From the NCBI RefSeq assembly GCF_010975035.1, contig NZ_JAAIUV010000004.1, forward strand, positions 149,074 to 213,073: a stretch of DNA of 64,000 nucleotides, read 5' to 3'. The notes under the pieces were generated by a model, which saw only the letters and a program-made list of their open reading frames with translations, made no database searches and had not been told where the DNA came from. Position 1 is the first letter of the stretch. Each line of letters starts with the position of its first letter. Below are positions 63,330-64,000 of this stretch, piece by piece. Source of the stretch: Neobacillus thermocopriae. GTDB taxonomy: Bacteria > Bacillota > Bacilli > Bacillales > Cytobacillaceae. Made by a program: the position numbers and the translations under genes.

Positions 63330-63842
63330 ATGGGAATTTTAAGTGGAAATCCTAAAGAAGAACCTTTACATTATGGAGAAGTCTTTCACATATGGTCATC
63401 CGATTTAATTGGAAACGGTAAAATCGCCGCTTATCAAACCATGTTGAACCATGCGGGGGACGAGGATTTAAAAAAATTGTTAAAAGAAGCCATTGAATTA
63501 GCACAGCAAGAAAAGAAAGAAATCGAAACATTATTAAAAGAAAATGGAGTGGGACTGCCCCCTGCATCCCCAGAACCACCAGAAGCATGTTTGGAAGAAA
63601 TTCCAGTCGGAGCTAGATTCCCTGACCCGGCGATTGCAGCTGCCCTCTCAGCGGATATTGCTGCAGGATTAGTAACTTGCAGCCAAATCATCGGAACGTC
63701 GATTCGAGAAGACGTTGCGATGATGTTTGGACAATTCCATATCCAAAAAGCACAGTTAGGCGCTAAAGTGCTGCGCTTAAATAAAGAAAAAGGTTGGCTC
63801 ATTCCACCGCCACTCCATCTTCATAAAAATCATGAGTGTTAA
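63330..63842 (+). CDS. DUF3231 family protein
   Basis: A 170-residue helical protein, probably ferritin-like: PLHYGEVFHIWSSDLIGNGKIAAYQTMLNHAGD, the helix EDLKKLLKEAIELAQQEKKEIETLLKE, then IPVGARFPDPAIAAALSADIAAGL. It ends PPPLHLHKNHEC with a His-rich tail that could bind metal. The ATG at 63330 follows AGGAGG; upstream in-frame ATGs lack good sites. DUF3231 proteins are common in Bacillus and of unknown function; some resemble spore-associated CotF-like proteins. Confidence 0.75.
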   Translation: MGILSGNPKEEPLHYGEVFHIWSSDLIGNGKIAAYQTMLNHAGDEDLKKLLKEAIELAQQEKKEIETLLKENGVGLPPASPEPPEACLEEIPVGARFPDPAIAAALSADIAAGLVTCSQIIGTSIREDVAMMFGQFHIQKAQLGAKVLRLNKEKGWLIPPPLHLHKNHEC

Positions 63843-63852
63843 CAATAAACAA

Positions 63853-63876
63853 AAACACGGTCTATGGACCGTGTTT
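63853..63876 (+). terminator. Terminator of the DUF3231 gene
   Basis: A perfect stem AAACACGGTC/GACCGTGTTT with a four-base loop lies 11 bases after the stop. Confidence 0.8.
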
Positions 63877-63888
63877 CAGATTGTAGAC

Positions 63889-63927
63889 AAAAGGCATTCC
63901 GAATAAACTTAATTCGAAATGCCTTTT
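63889..63927 (-). terminator. Terminator facing a gene beyond the right edge
   Basis: The stem AAAAGGCATT/AATGCCTTTT with a TTCG-type inner pairing has its T run on the minus strand. It implies a minus-strand gene entering from the right. Confidence 0.7.
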
Positions 63928-63949
63928 CAAATTTTAAGCAATTTTTGGT

Positions 63950-64000
63950 CTATATTAACTTTAATTTGACCCCTACGGGGTCAATTATTATACCATTTTT
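63950..64000 (-). CDS. Possible C-terminal tail of a gene running off the edge
   Basis: The minus strand is open from the edge for 16 codons (KNGIIIDPVGVKLKLI) to a TAG at 63950-63952, 23 bases before a good terminator. Nothing more can be said. The segment also contains the palindrome TTGACCCC-TAC-GGGGTCAA, so it could instead be non-coding. Confidence 0.35.
   Translation of the reverse strand, partial: KNGIIIDPVGVKLKLI

Noticed and set aside
1..64000. CRISPR array, prophage or insertion sequence
   Set aside because: No regularly spaced repeats, transposase-like or phage-like proteins were seen; gene content is chromosomal throughout.

Overview
The window looks like a chromosomal segment of a spore-forming, low-GC member of the Bacillaceae. 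The grounds are A+T-rich intergenic DNA with strong GGAGG-type ribosome sites, many simple intrinsic terminators, a T-box and an S-box-like leader, CIRCE, CodY-, Fnr- and SigL-type sites, a dpp-ykf operon in the Bacillus subtilis order, and a spore germinant-receptor operon. No insertion sequences, CRISPR arrays, rRNA or tRNA genes were seen. Calls rest on reading translated sequences and motifs; no database search was run.

Region 1 (1-11.6 kb) is an ectoine/hydroxyectoine utilisation region. It holds the C-terminal half of an ectoine hydrolase (EutD/DoeA), a EutB-like PLP dehydratase, an M20 amidohydrolase, both ETF subunits, a FAD-dependent oxidoreductase, a PucR-type regulator and the EhuABCD uptake system. 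The ETF pair and the oxidoreductase are unusual partners for this pathway.

Region 2 (11.7-20 kb) holds flavohaemoglobin with a class II Fnr site, a GNAT acetyltransferase, an archaeal-type prolyl-tRNA synthetase behind a T-box, a 42-residue protein, and a MarR regulator with an MMPL membrane protein.

Region 3 (20-30.6 kb) is one long operon, dppABCDE-ykfABCD plus a beta-lactamase-fold serine hydrolase. It imports and dismantles murein-derived peptides. A 120-nt inverted-repeat element sits between dppE and ykfA.

Region 4 (30.8-42.6 kb) holds SelB, SbcC/SbcD, a cold shock protein, an AIM24-family protein, an amino acid permease with a near-perfect SigL promoter, a small zinc-finger protein with a SigG-like promoter, and an aldo/keto reductase.

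Region 5 (42.7-58.6 kb) carries two sulfate activation/reduction modules. The first (yezD-cysH-cysP-sat-cysC-sirB) is assimilatory and lies behind a candidate SAM riboswitch. The second (yitD, phosphatase, yitB, yitA, yisZ, with yitE and yitG alongside) looks like a dedicated sulfate-to-sulfolactate pathway in which the usual ComB-type phosphatase gene (yitC) is replaced by a histidine-phosphatase gene. Between them lie HtpG with a CIRCE operator and a PAS sensor kinase lacking its ATPase domain. Upstream of the kinase is a candidate Fur-controlled short transcript. A TauE/SafE-type exporter follows yitG.

Region 6 (58.7-64 kb) is a four-gene germinant-receptor operon (A, C, small D, B), then a YqhV-like membrane protein, a DUF3231-like protein and the possible tail of a gene running off the right edge.
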